Positions 18,707 to 28,346 of a DNA stretch of 64,000 nucleotides are shown piece after piece. The position numbers and the translations under genes were made by a program. The first letter of the stretch is position 1. Each line of letters opens with the position of its first letter. The DNA lies in the NCBI RefSeq assembly GCF_009811755.1, contig NZ_BLIV01000003.1, positions 186,001 through 250,000 of the forward strand, written 5' to 3'. The DNA comes from Roseobacter cerasinus. Lineage in GTDB: Bacteria; Pseudomonadota; Alphaproteobacteria; Rhodobacterales; Rhodobacteraceae. Under the pieces are notes generated by a model. That model made no database searches, was not told where the DNA came from, and saw only the letters and a list, made by a program, of their open reading frames with translations.

Positions 18707-18732
18707 ACCAATTTCGGCCTGCGCGCCGGGTC

Positions 18733-19095
18733 TCAGCCGTTGGCTTCCCGAATTTTGTCAGCAGCGTCTTTGTCGAAACTCACACCGTTTTCTTCAAAGA
18801 GCGTGTCCAGCTCGCCCGATAGCGTCATCTCAGTGATGATGTCACAGCCGCCCACAAACTCGCCTTTCACGTAGAGCTGCGGGATCGTGGGCCAGTCGGA
18901 GAAGTCCTTGATGCCCTGGCGGATCGCTTCATTCGCCAGCACGTTCACATCCGCATACTCGACACCCATGTAATTCAGCACCCCCGCCACGCGGCTGGAG
19001 AACCCGCACTGCGGCATCTCCTTGGTGCCTTTCATGAACAGCACGACGTTGCTGGCATCAATGGTCTGTTTGATTTCTGTATTTGTATCAGTCAT
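18733..19095 (-). CDS. grxD: Monothiol glutaredoxin (Grx4 type)
   Basis: Cytoplasmic Fe-S cluster carrier of the CGFS glutaredoxin class, 120 residues. The active site is PQCGFSSRV (residues 28-36), and the glutathione-binding [17 protein letters not shown] follows near residue 70. These proteins bind a [2Fe-2S] cluster with BolA partners. A bolA gene lies two genes upstream in the same operon, which supports that role. Its ATG overlaps the stop of the preceding small gene (ATGA), indicating coupled translation. Confidence 0.96.
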   Translation of the reverse strand: MTDTNTEIKQTIDASNVVLFMKGTKEMPQCGFSSRVAGVLNYMGVEYADVNVLANEAIRQGIKDFSDWPTIPQLYVKGEFVGGCDIITEMTLSGELDTLFEENGVSFDKDAADKIREANG

Positions 19096-19409
19096 GGCGT
19101 TTCGCCTTCTTTTCGGTTGTAGGCCCGGTGATACCGCGCCGCATAGGTTTCGTCGTCCGGGAGCGTGGTGACGGCGGTCTCCGCGCCCTCAAGTGAATAT
19201 TTTTGCGTCCGAAAGGGGGCATGAAAGGTGTTCACGCGCTCCAGCGACGCATTCTTGCGGTTGACGGCGTCGATCTGCGACAGGTCAACCGCTTCGAGGC
19301 CCAGCGGCACGTCGTCCTGCGGCCCCGGCGCGCGCGCGGGCTGGCGGTGCGCCAGCGGGCGGCGTGGTTCAGGGCGAAAGAGCCATGTGATCCGATCCCA
19401 GAGCGGCAT
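19092..19409 (-). CDS. Hypothetical protein between bolA and grxD
   Basis: A 105-residue soluble protein with a basic, Pro/Arg-rich N-terminal third and an acidic/polar remainder ([19 protein letters not shown]). No domain is recognised and no membrane segment or cysteine pattern is visible. It overlaps grxD by four bases and lies three bases from bolA. It is therefore in the same transcript as two Fe-S trafficking proteins and may assist them, but only position supports that. Confidence 0.75.
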   Translation of the reverse strand: MPLWDRITWLFRPEPRRPLAHRQPARAPGPQDDVPLGLEAVDLSQIDAVNRKNASLERVNTFHAPFRTQKYSLEGAETAVTTLPDDETYAARYHRAYNRKEGETP

Positions 19410-19412
19410 GTC

Positions 19413-19649
19413 TCAATCCGGCGCCCGTGTGGTCAGCGCCAGCGCGTGCAGCTCTCCGTCAGAGCCGTCCATCTTGCCCTTGAGGGCCGCATAGACGGCA
19501 CGTTGCTGTTGCACCCGGTTCTTGCCGCGAAAGCTCTCATCCACCACCATGGCCGCCATATGAACGCCATCATTGCCCTGCACCTCGATGATCGCATCAG
19601 GAAAGCTGAGGCGCAGAAGGTCTTCGATTTCTTGAGCTTGCATGGGCAT
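19413..19649 (-). CDS. bolA: BolA-family protein
   Basis: A 78-residue BolA/YrbA-type protein. The core contains LRLSFPDAIIEVQGNDGVH and the conserved helix-turn segment FRGKNRVQQQRAVYAAL, and the protein ends shortly after MDGSDGELHALAL as is usual. It forms a heterocomplex with CGFS glutaredoxins (grxD in this operon) to carry or sense iron-sulfur clusters. The ATG at 19647-19649 is chosen because GGAAGGAC lies at correct spacing; a longer open frame upstream has no similarity. Confidence 0.9.
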   Translation of the reverse strand: MPMQAQEIEDLLRLSFPDAIIEVQGNDGVHMAAMVVDESFRGKNRVQQQRAVYAALKGKMDGSDGELHALALTTRAPD

Positions 19650-19804
19650 GGCAGATGTCCTTCCAGTCTTGGACCAGATGTAAGGAACAGGTGGCGCTTG
19701 GGCAAGATGCCAAATGGTCGATCCTGACAATAGCGCGGGCGGATGCTTTTTAGGCAGACAAGCCCGGCCCCATCAGGAATAGTTCAGCGCAAAGGAGGAG
19801 TGTC

Positions 19805-20769
19805 ATGGACGCATTCGAAAACGCCCCCGAACAGGCACTGGCCTGGCATGAGGCCGGGCGCGGCGCCGTTCTGGCGACCGTGGTGGAGACCTGGGGCTCC
19901 GCCCCGCGCCGGGTTGGGGCGCAGCTGATGATTGCAGGTGATGGTGAAATGCAGGGCTCCGTCTCAGGCGGCTGCGTCGAGGGCGCTGTGGTGCTGGAGG
20001 CGACGGAGGCGTTGGAAAAGGGTGAGCAGCGGCTGCTGGAGTATGGGGTGAGCGATGGTGACGCCTTCGCTGTCGGCCTCGCCTGTGGTGGCACAATCCG
20101 CATTCTGGTGGAGCCGGTGGGCACGGTGCTGCCCGCTGAGGTCTTGCGCGCGCTGGTCGAGGCGCGGGCCGGTCGCAACCCGGTGGCCTATGAGGTCAAC
20201 CTCGCCAGCGGTACCCGTCAGCTGGTGCGCGACGGTTATGCGGAGCGGTTTGCCATGGATCGCTCCGGCTTTGAGGCGGAGGGCGAGGTCTTTGTTGCCA
20301 TTCACAACCCGCCGCTGCGCCTTGTGGTGGTCGGTGCCGTGCATATCGCGCAGGCGCTGGTGCCGATGGCGCGCATTGCCGGGTACGACCCTTATTTGGT
20401 CGACCCGCGCGCGGCTTTCGGGTCGGACGCGCGCTTTCCCGGAGAGCGCATCGTGCCCGACTGGCCCGACGAGGCGCTGGAGAGCATCGGCGTGGACAGC
20501 CGCACCGCACTCGTGCTGCTCACACATGATCCCAAGCTGGATGACCCGGCGCTGCACATCGGCCTGCGGTCGCAGGCCTTCTACATCGGCGCGTTGGGGT
20601 CCAAACGGACCCACGCTTCGCGACTGACGCGTCTGGGGGAGGCGGGATTCACGGCGGATCAGTTGGACCGCATTCACGGACCCGTCGGGCTTGATCTGGG
20701 GGCTGCCAGCCCGTCCGAGATTGCGGTGGCGATTCTGGCGGAAATGACCCGGGTGCTGAGGCGCGGCGC

Positions 20770-20773
<4 letters not shown>
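19805..20773 (+). CDS. xdhC: XdhC/CoxI-family molybdoenzyme maturation protein
   Basis: A 322-residue chaperone that inserts and protects the sulfurated molybdenum cofactor for xanthine-dehydrogenase or CO-dehydrogenase-type enzymes. The N-terminal XdhC/CoxI domain shows GSAPRRVGAQLMIAGDGEMQ and GSVSGGCVEGAVV. The C-terminal XdhC Rossmann domain starts near residue 175, with LRLVVVGAVHIAQALVPMA and ends with a PSEIAVAILAE helix. CAAAGGAGGAGTGTC precedes the ATG, a strong ribosome site. It overlaps the next gene by four bases (GTGA). No molybdoenzyme structural gene is in the window. Confidence 0.93.
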
Positions 20774-21774
<1,001 letters not shown>

Positions 21775-21894
21775 CCCTATTCGCCATCGCGTCTCAAGGT
21801 CAGCGCTCTAAAGTATTATGCGAAAAACCTGAAGCACATAGCGCTGCCCGAAATCAGAGATTTTGCCGCGTGAAGGGATGTGTCACGCCTGTCG

Positions 21895-22611
21895 TCAGAG
21901 GTTCTCGGCACCGGGGGCCAGCACAAGCAGCTCCGGAAAGGCGGTCATATCTGCGAATGTGCAGAAGGCCGCAGGCTTCAGAGGCAGTATGGGAGCCGCT
22001 GCCGTCAGGTCGTTCAGGATCTCCGCACAGGCGTGCCGCCACGTGGGCAGCACCTCCTCCGGCAGCCAGCCGATGGGATAGGCGAAGGTCATGTGAAACA
22101 CATAGCTGTCGTGATCCTCATGCCGATAGCCAAAGGGCGTTGTCAGCGCCTCGCGCCAGGCGCGCATCTGCGCCTCGTCCTCTGCGGTCGCTCCGGCAAG
22201 CCGGAGGCCGGTCGGCACCACGCCGGTTGCGCGTACGGAAAACGCAGGTGGCGGTGCAAAACCCTGCAGACGGTCCTTTACAACCGCCGTTACCTCGTCC
22301 ACCGGCGCGTCGCGATCAAGACCTGCTGGCCAGGCGTCTGCCGTGCGTCGCGTGTCGATCACGCCTTCGAAAAGTGTCATATGCAGGCTGGACACCGGCG
22401 TATAGAGAAACCGATCCGCCCCGGGCAGCGCCATCAGCCGCGCCCGCGCCTCCAGCACAGCCGCATGGGTGGGTGCGTCCTGGTCAAGATGGCATACGAT
22501 GGTGTTGCCGCCCTCCGGCAGGAAGCGGCGCTGGTCATAGCGCTGCCCCAGCCGCGCTGGCGGGGCCATATTGTGCTGGGCGGAAAACTTCTCGATATCG
22601 TCCAAAGCCAT
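21895..22611 (-). CDS. DUF1868 protein, 2H-phosphoesterase fold
   Basis: A 238-residue cytoplasmic protein with two H-x-T motifs, SSLHMTLFEGV (near residue 102) and YVFHMTFAYP (near 193), the paired signature of 2H phosphoesterases. These hydrolyse 2',3'-cyclic or ADP-ribose phosphodiesters. The rest matches the DUF1868 layout (PEGGNTIVCHLDQDAP at the start). The natural substrate is unknown; RNA-end repair and cyclic-nucleotide processing are both possible. It is a single gene between convergent moeA-like and upstream infC. Confidence 0.85.
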   Translation of the reverse strand: MALDDIEKFSAQHNMAPPARLGQRYDQRRFLPEGGNTIVCHLDQDAPTHAAVLEARARLMALPGADRFLYTPVSSLHMTLFEGVIDTRRTADAWPAGLDRDAPVDEVTAVVKDRLQGFAPPPAFSVRATGVVPTGLRLAGATAEDEAQMRAWREALTTPFGYRHEDHDSYVFHMTFAYPIGWLPEEVLPTWRHACAEILNDLTAAAPILPLKPAAFCTFADMTAFPELLVLAPGAENL

Positions 22612-22721
22612 GCCAGTGCCTTTCTGCCGGGCGTCTTTGCCTTTCCCATACGGGGCATATGTAACAAAAAAACGCCCTCACGATCCGGAGGACGTTTTGA
22701 TCTCAAGCGCGTGTCAGGTGC

Positions 22722-23267
22722 TCACTTGGGCAGCGGCCCGATCAGCATGACCATCTGCCGCCCTTCCATCTTGGGGAAGTTCTCGACACGGCCCTTGTCT
22801 TTGGTGTCTTCGGCCACACGCTCCAGCAGCTCACGACCGAGGTTCTGGTGCGCCATTTCGCGCCCTCGGAACCGCAGCGTGACCTTCACCTTGTCGCCGT
22901 TTTCGAGAAACTTGAACACGTTGCGCATCTTGACATCATAGTCATTGGTGTCCGTGTTCGGGCGGAACTTGACCTCTTTGATCTCAATGATTTTTTGCTT
23001 CTTGCGCGCTTCGCTCTCGCGTTTCTGCTGTTCATATTTGAACTTGCCAAAGTCCATGATCTTGCACACGGGCGGATTGGCATTGGGCGAGATCTCAACC
23101 AGATCGAGGCCGGCGTCATCCGCCATGGCCATGGCGCGATCCGGGGAAACCACCCCGACATTTTCGCCATCGGCGCCGATCAGGCGAATTTCGGAGCTTC
23201 GGATTTTCTCGTTTACGCGCGGTCCGGTGTCTCGTTGCGGCGGCGCGTTATGGGGTCTGCGAGCGAT
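22722..23267 (-). CDS. infC: Translation initiation factor IF-3, with a non-canonical ATC start
   Basis: Prevents premature joining of ribosomal subunits and proofreads start codons. The C-terminal domain ([36 protein letters not shown]) and the linker ([18 protein letters not shown]) are complete. No ATG/GTG/TTG exists at the conserved N-terminus; the next GTG (23153) would drop about 38 conserved residues. The reading frame begins sensibly at ATC (23265-23267), giving [19 protein letters not shown], eight bases behind AAGGA. infC genes of other proteobacteria start with AUU, AUC or AUA. IF-3 discriminates against those codons, so the protein represses its own translation. The same autoregulation is inferred here. 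The protein has 181 residues. Confidence 0.93.
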   Translation of the reverse strand: MARRPHNAPPQRDTGPRVNEKIRSSEIRLIGADGENVGVVSPDRAMAMADDAGLDLVEISPNANPPVCKIMDFGKFKYEQQKRESEARKKQKIIEIKEVKFRPNTDTNDYDVKMRNVFKFLENGDKVKVTLRFRGREMAHQNLGRELLERVAEDTKDKGRVENFPKMEGRQMVMLIGPLPK

Positions 23268-23472
23268 GGTGATGGTCCTTGATTTGTTGATAAATATGGA
23301 GTGGCAAGTTAACTGTCGCGCCGGTCTTCTTCAAGCCGCAAAATAAGCTCAATCGGGCCAATGGGAACGCTTTTCCCCCTTGAGCGTTTCTTATCGGATA
23401 GGCAACTGCCATCATCCCGCAGAACCGCGCGCCCATGTCAGGGCAATGCGCGCCATGAAAAGGAAAACTGTG

Positions 23473-24237
23473 ATGCGAAATCTGATATGGCTCCTGCTGG
23501 CTGTGGTGATCATCGCGGGGGGCTACATGCTCTATTCCGGGCAAAACCCGTCGCAGATCGTCCAGCAGTCGGCTGAAACCATCGAAGAGGCCGAGCCGCT
23601 TGAGGCCGCCGAAGAGGCGATCGGCGATGCCGCCGAGACTGCAAATGAGGTTGCCAGCGCGGTGGCGGATGCCGCCAGTGAGGCTGTCGAGACGGTGACC
23701 GACGCGGTGACAGAGGCTGCGGAGGGTGCGGCAAACCTGGCAGAAGACGCAGCATCGGCCGCCGCCGAGGCCGCGAATGATGCCATTGGTGCGATCACGG
23801 GCGCTGCAGACGAGGCCACGGATGCCGCGGCCCCAACGCTTGAAGCCGAGGAGCAAAGCGCTGCGCAAGCCATCGAAGGAACGTCCGAGGCTGCGGTGTC
23901 TGATGCGTCAGAGGCAGCTGAACAGGCTGCCGAGACACCCGATAGCGTGTCGGCGGAGAGCGGATCCGATGCGGCAGAGGAAGCCACAAGGGCGGCGGAT
24001 GAGACTGTCACAGCTGCCACAGAAGATGCGGCAATCGCGGTGGATGAGGCCAAGGCGTCCGAGGCGCTGACGGTGGACGGTTTTGATCTTGCCGAAGTGT
24101 TGGAGATGATCGCAAATTCCGATCTTGGCACATCGCAGAAGCTGTTGCTGACCAATGCCGTTCGTGACGCGCAGAACAACCCCGACGTTCTGAAAGCAGC
24201 GCTGGAGCAGCTGCGCGACGCCCTTGGTGTCCAGTAA
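23473..24237 (+). CDS. Membrane-anchored Ala/Glu-rich repetitive protein
   Basis: A 254-residue protein with one N-terminal transmembrane helix (IWLLLAVVIIAGGYMLY, residues 4-20). It continues as a long, very acidic and Ala-rich helix-forming region, with frequent A-E/D-A-A-E/S-A spacing (residues 35-200). A short ordered C-terminal domain follows (FDLAEVLEMIANSDLGTSQ). The repeats suggest an extended coiled or amphipathic rod in the periplasm. I recognise no family beyond low-complexity. The ATG at 23473 is preceded by AAAAGGAAAACTGTG; two earlier in-frame starts are less favourable. A strong terminator follows. Confidence 0.8.
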   Translation: MRNLIWLLLAVVIIAGGYMLYSGQNPSQIVQQSAETIEEAEPLEAAEEAIGDAAETANEVASAVADAASEAVETVTDAVTEAAEGAANLAEDAASAAAEAANDAIGAITGAADEATDAAAPTLEAEEQSAAQAIEGTSEAAVSDASEAAEQAAETPDSVSAESGSDAAEEATRAADETVTAATEDAAIAVDEAKASEALTVDGFDLAEVLEMIANSDLGTSQKLLLTNAVRDAQNNPDVLKAALEQLRDALGVQ

Positions 24238-24261
24238 GGCATAGCAGCCTCAGACGCGCAG

Positions 24262-24295
24262 CGCCCGGAGCATGGCTCCGGGCGTTCCTTTTTTT
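24262..24295 (+). terminator. Rho-independent terminator
   Basis: A ten-base-pair G/C stem (CGCCCGGAGC with GCTCCGGGCG, loop ATG) runs from 24262 to 24284 and is followed by TTCCTTTTTTT. It is 24 bases after the stop of the repetitive membrane protein and could also limit leftward read-through past fpr. Confidence 0.9.
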
Positions 24296-24311
24296 GGTCT
24301 GTTCAGGCTGG

Positions 24312-25160
24312 TCAGCCGACGAAAGCTTTTTCGACCACGTAATGCTTGGGGTCGGAATTGGCGCCTTCTTCGAGGCCAAACCCTTCGAGGATCTCTTTCA
24401 GGTCGATGTTCAGATCCATGGAGCCGCAGACCATCGCGCGATCCGTCTCCGCTGAAATGCCCTCGATGCCCAGATCGGCAAAAACGGTGCCGTCTTTCAA
24501 AAGCGTGGTGATGCGGCCCATCTTCGGGCTCTCCTCCCGGGTCGTGGTCGGGTAATAGGTGAGCTTGGCGAGGTTCTCTTCGCCCAGCAGCTCCAACATC
24601 ATTTCGTCCTTGCGCAGGTTTTCGATCAGCTGGCGACCGTATTCCAGCTCGGCCACATCGCGGCAGGTGTGGGTGATGATGACTTGATCGTAATCCTCAT
24701 AGGTCTGCGGGTCGCGCAGCAGCGAGGCGAAGGGCGCAAAGCCTGTGCCGGTGGCAAAGAACCACAGCCGCTTGCCGGGCAGCAGCGCGTCATGCACCAG
24801 CGTGCCGACGGGTTTGGGCCGCAGGATGATCTCGTCACCCGGCTGGATGTGCTGCAGTTTCGAGGTCAGCGGGCCGTTCTGCACCTTGATGGAATAGAAT
24901 TCCAGCTCCTCGTCCCAAGACGGCGAGGCGATGGAATAGGCACGCAGCAGCGGTTTTTGCTTGCCGGTCTCGGGGTGCGGGTCGCCCATCAGCCCGATCA
25001 TCACAAATTCGCCCGAGCGGAACCGCAGCGAGGCGGGGCGCGTCACGCGGAAGGAGAACAGACGGTCTGTCCAGTGCTGAACGGAGGTCACGGTCTGCGC
25101 ATCGGGCAGGGTGGGGACTTTGACGGCGGAAGCTTCGGTCACGGGGGTTTGCTCGGTCAT
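24312..25160 (-). CDS. fpr: Ferredoxin/flavodoxin-NADP+ reductase
   Basis: A 282-residue FAD enzyme that passes electrons between NADPH and ferredoxin or flavodoxin. FAD binding is shown by RAYSIASPSWDEELEFYSI (residues 74-92), and NADP binding by FFATGTGFAPFASLLRD and later MVCGSMDLN. The C-terminus ends HYVVEKAFVG, a bacterial class-I Fpr ending. It is the distal gene after the sulfate-reduction genes and is separated from them by only 65 bases. It plausibly supplies reducing power to the ferredoxin-type sulfite reductase encoded upstream in the same direction. Confidence 0.95.
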   Translation of the reverse strand: MTEQTPVTEASAVKVPTLPDAQTVTSVQHWTDRLFSFRVTRPASLRFRSGEFVMIGLMGDPHPETGKQKPLLRAYSIASPSWDEELEFYSIKVQNGPLTSKLQHIQPGDEIILRPKPVGTLVHDALLPGKRLWFFATGTGFAPFASLLRDPQTYEDYDQVIITHTCRDVAELEYGRQLIENLRKDEMMLELLGEENLAKLTYYPTTTREESPKMGRITTLLKDGTVFADLGIEGISAETDRAMVCGSMDLNIDLKEILEGFGLEEGANSDPKHYVVEKAFVG

Positions 25161-25225
25161 AAACGTGTCAACGCAGGCTTACACCTGCGCCTCCTGATAA
25201 GAAAGGGTTGTTCTGTGAGAAAGCG

Positions 25226-25648
25226 TCAATCAGCCGCGTGCGGGGCGGGTCCGCGCAGACGCGCCTGATAGTTATGCTGTTGCCAGCCCGCACGGAAGAG
25301 CCATTGGTCTTCGGGCTGTCGGGCGGCCAGCTCGTCGGAGATTTCCACCTCGTCAAAGCCCGCGCGCCGCGCCATGGCGTATTGGTCGGCCAGCACGTGG
25401 CCTTTGGCGCGCAACCGGCCGGTGAACCCGCGCAGCCGCAGCTGCTTGGCGATGGTGAAGCCGCGGCCATCGGCAGAGGAGGGGAAATCCACGCGGATAA
25501 TCTGCAGCCCGTCGCAGAGGGGGATCTGGGCCGGGTCAGTGTCCGAGGGCACGTCGAGCGCGCTGGCGTCATTGGCGGCCTCCAGTGTGATGAAGGGTTC
25601 GCTCCAGTCATCAGGGCCAAAGCCGCTGTCGGTCACAAGGGTGGTCAT
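25226..25648 (-). CDS. DUF934 protein of the sulfate-assimilation operon
   Basis: A 140-residue soluble protein of the DUF934 family, consistently found beside cysH/cysI and described as an oxidoreductase-associated protein of unknown function. Recognisable parts are IIRVDFPSSADGRGFTIAKQL and the aromatic C-terminus QWLFRAGWQQHNYQ. The ATG at 25646-25648 overlaps the cysH stop by four bases. A longer open frame upstream runs through cysH and is rejected. Confidence 0.9.
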   Translation of the reverse strand: MTTLVTDSGFGPDDWSEPFITLEAANDASALDVPSDTDPAQIPLCDGLQIIRVDFPSSADGRGFTIAKQLRLRGFTGRLRAKGHVLADQYAMARRAGFDEVEISDELAARQPEDQWLFRAGWQQHNYQARLRGPAPHAAD

Positions 25649-26394
25649 GAGGGGGCTCCTGTGCGGATCATTTTGCCGTTTACGAAGTGAATGCCACATT
25701 CGTCTTTGTCTGAAGTGCGCCAGCGGCCCGCGCGGGGGTCTTCGCCAGCGGCAACGGGGGAGGTGCAGGGTGCACATCCTATGGAGGGGTAGCCCTGGGC
25801 CACCAGAGGATGGCGCGGCAGGCGATTTTCGGCGATGTAGTCGGCAACATCGCCCGGTTGCCAATAGGCCAACGGGTTGACCTTGATCCGGGCCGTGCCT
25901 TCTTCGACCTCGAAGAAATCAAGCGTGGCCCGGCGGCCTGACTGAAACCGCTTGCGTCCGGTGATCCAGCCACCCCGACCCGCAAGCGCGTTCTGGAGCG
26001 GCTGCACCTTGCGCAAAGCGCAGCAGGCATCTGTGTCGCGCTGGTGCAGGGTCCTGTCCGGATCGTGTTGATGGCTGCTGCCGCTGCGCACGATGGTCAA
26101 ATTACGCAGGCCCAAACGCTCTGCCACCTCCTGCTGGTAGACCAGCGTTTCGGTGAAGAGCATCTCCGTATCGATGAAAATCACTGCCGCGTCACGGTTC
26201 ACCATGGCTGTTAGGTGCAGCAGGGCAACCGACTCGGCACCAAAGCTGGAAACCAGCGCCAGATCAGGCACGTGGCGGAAGGCGGCGCGGAGCACATCCG
26301 TCGCGCTGTGGTGGCGCAGTGCGGCATTGAGCCGGGCCACCTCAGCGGTCAGGGCGTGATCGTCGACCTGGGGAGCCGGGTGATCAAGCGGCAT
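25645..26394 (-). CDS. cysH: Phospho-/adenylylsulfate reductase, Fe-S type
   Basis: Reduces activated sulfate to sulfite in cysteine synthesis. The 249-residue protein has the P-loop-like nucleotide site SSFGAESVALLHLTA. It also has the four cysteines of the APS-reductase class: CCALRK near residue 133 and CAPCT near 218. These bind a [4Fe-4S] cluster, so adenylylsulfate (APS) rather than PAPS is the likely substrate. The conserved C-terminal ECGIH is present. The start ATG at 26392-26394 lies inside the end of the preceding cysI, an 11-base overlap. Confidence 0.95.
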   Translation of the reverse strand: MPLDHPAPQVDDHALTAEVARLNAALRHHSATDVLRAAFRHVPDLALVSSFGAESVALLHLTAMVNRDAAVIFIDTEMLFTETLVYQQEVAERLGLRNLTIVRSGSSHQHDPDRTLHQRDTDACCALRKVQPLQNALAGRGGWITGRKRFQSGRRATLDFFEVEEGTARIKVNPLAYWQPGDVADYIAENRLPRHPLVAQGYPSIGCAPCTSPVAAGEDPRAGRWRTSDKDECGIHFVNGKMIRTGAPS

Positions 26395-28048
26395 TGGCCT
26401 GTGCCTCGGGATAGAGAGCGGCTTTGAAGGGGGCCAAGCCGAGACGGCGGTAGGTTTGCAGGAAGGTCTCGCCCGGCTCGTCGCGCAGGTCGAGATAGGC
26501 CAGCACCAGCCGTTCGATGGCTGGAATGATCTCTTCTGCCGAGAAACCGGGGCCCGCGCGCTCGCCGATGCTTGCGTCTTCGGTGCCATCGCCACCCAGC
26601 GTGATCTGGTAGTTCTCCACGCCCGCACGGTCGAGGCCGAGGATGCCGATGTGACCTACGTGGTGGTGCCCGCAAGCGTTGATGCAGCCCGAGATTTTGA
26701 TTTTCAGGGGGCCGACATCGTGCTCCAGCTTCAGCTCGTCAAAGCGGGTTGCGATCTCTTGCGCAATGGGGATCGAGCGGGCCGTTGCCAGCGCGCAGTA
26801 ATCCATGCCGGGGCAGGCGATGATGTCTGAGATCAGACCGACGTTTGCGGTGCCGAGACCTTCGGCCTTGAGTGCGGAGTAGATCGAGGGCAGATCGCTC
26901 TTGTGCACATGGGGCAGGATCACATTCTGCTCGTGGCTGATGCGCAGCTCGTCATGGCCGTAGCGTTTGGCAAGATCCGCCATCAGGCGCATCTGGGCCG
27001 AGGTCGCATCGCCGGGCGTGGCACCATGGGCTTTGAGGCTGATGGTCACGATGGCATAGCCCGGCGCGCGGTGCTCGGTGAGGTTGGTGTCGGACCAGGC
27101 ACGGAACGCCGGGTAGTTCTGGCGCGCGTCGTGATAGGCCGTTTCGGGCGCCGTTTTGAATTCGGGTGCCGCGAAGTCTTCTTCGATCCCCGCCAGCAGC
27201 TGCTGATCGACGCCGGTGAACTGCGGGCGGATCAGGGCATAGCGCTCTTCCACGCGGGCTCTGAAATCGTCGAGCCCGTTCTCATGCACGGTGATCTTGA
27301 TGCGCGCTTTATATTTGTTGTCGCGGCGGCCCAGTAGGTTGTAGACGCTCACGATGGCTTCAAGATAAGGCAGCAGGTCTTCGCGCGGCAGGAAGTCACG
27401 CAGCACTTTGCCGATCATCGGCGTGCGGCCCAGGCCCCCGCCCACGATGACCTCGAAGCCAATCTCACCGTCGCGCTCGACCATGCGCAGGCCGATGTCA
27501 TGCGCCTTGGTGACGGCGCGGTCGTTGGGGGAGCCGGTCACGGCGACCTTGAACTTGCGCGGCAGGAACTGGAATTCCGGGTGGTCGGTGGACCATTGCC
27601 GGATCAGCTCTGCCACCGGGCGCGGGTCGGCCAGCTCATCAGCGGCGGCCCCGGCGAAGTGATCGGCGGTCACGTTGCGGATGGTGTTGCCGGAGGTCTG
27701 GATCGCGTGCATCTGCACCTCTCCCAGGGCGTCGAGCATATCCGGCACGTCGCGCAGCTGGGGCCAGTTGTACTGGATATTCTGGCGCGTGGTGAAATGG
27801 CCATAGCCCTTGTCCCACTTGTCGGCGATATCGGCGAGCACGTGCATCTGGCGGGAATTCAACGTGCCATAGGGGATCGCCACGCGCAGCATATAGGCGT
27901 GCAGTTGCAAATAGAGGCCATTCATCAGGCGCAGCGGCTTGAATTCATCCTCGGTCAGCGAGCCGTCGATGCGGCGTTCGACCTGGGCGCGGAACTGAGC
28001 GTTGCGCTCTTTGATGAAGGCGGTGTCGAAGTCGGTGTAGTTATACAT
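26384..28048 (-). CDS. cysI: Sulfite reductase hemoprotein (siroheme, ferredoxin type)
   Basis: Six-electron reduction of sulfite to sulfide, 554 residues. The protein has the two-fold repeat of nitrite/sulfite reductases: GHFTTRQNIQYNW early, and the siroheme/[4Fe-4S] cysteines later in IACPGMDYCALA (C-x5-C) and SGCINACGHHHVG (C-x3-C). The start MYNYTDFDTAF at 28046-28048 is the usual one; a longer frame upstream is DUF2849 in another frame. The N-terminus overlaps the DUF2849 gene by eight bases. It lacks a fused flavoprotein, so a separate reductase such as Fpr must feed it. Confidence 0.95.
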   Translation of the reverse strand: MYNYTDFDTAFIKERNAQFRAQVERRIDGSLTEDEFKPLRLMNGLYLQLHAYMLRVAIPYGTLNSRQMHVLADIADKWDKGYGHFTTRQNIQYNWPQLRDVPDMLDALGEVQMHAIQTSGNTIRNVTADHFAGAAADELADPRPVAELIRQWSTDHPEFQFLPRKFKVAVTGSPNDRAVTKAHDIGLRMVERDGEIGFEVIVGGGLGRTPMIGKVLRDFLPREDLLPYLEAIVSVYNLLGRRDNKYKARIKITVHENGLDDFRARVEERYALIRPQFTGVDQQLLAGIEEDFAAPEFKTAPETAYHDARQNYPAFRAWSDTNLTEHRAPGYAIVTISLKAHGATPGDATSAQMRLMADLAKRYGHDELRISHEQNVILPHVHKSDLPSIYSALKAEGLGTANVGLISDIIACPGMDYCALATARSIPIAQEIATRFDELKLEHDVGPLKIKISGCINACGHHHVGHIGILGLDRAGVENYQITLGGDGTEDASIGERAGPGFSAEEIIPAIERLVLAYLDLRDEPGETFLQTYRRLGLAPFKAALYPEAQANAA

Positions 28049-28346
28049 TTGCCTGTGCCTCTTGCTTGCCGTGGGCGTAGTTGGAGGGGCCTGTTGCACG
28101 AAAGTCTTCGCGGAAATGGGTAGGTTTCGGGGTCGGGCCGGAGGCGTCGACATCCGCCAGATAGGCGCCGACCACCGCGTCCACTTGTTGAGCGGCGTCG
28201 ATCAGGCGCAGGTCGGCGTCGGCCTCATCGGTCAGCACTTCGGCCTCTGCCAGATCGCGGCTCCAGCCCGTGGCGGTCTGGTAGATGACATCGCCTTCGA
28301 GCAGGGCGTTTGCAGTCACGACTTTGGGGGTAAATGCGCGGGGCAT
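28041..28346 (-). CDS. DUF2849 protein
   Basis: A 101-residue protein of the DUF2849 family, typical of the alphaproteobacterial siroheme/sulfite-reductase operon. It begins PRAFTPKVVTANALLEGDVIYQ and contains ATGWSRDLAEAEVLTDEADAD. Its function is unknown; it could be an assembly or regulatory factor for the siroheme enzyme. It overlaps cysG by one base and cysI by eight, so all are translated together. Confidence 0.9.
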   Translation of the reverse strand: MPRAFTPKVVTANALLEGDVIYQTATGWSRDLAEAEVLTDEADADLRLIDAAQQVDAVVGAYLADVDASGPTPKPTHFREDFRATGPSNYAHGKQEAQANV

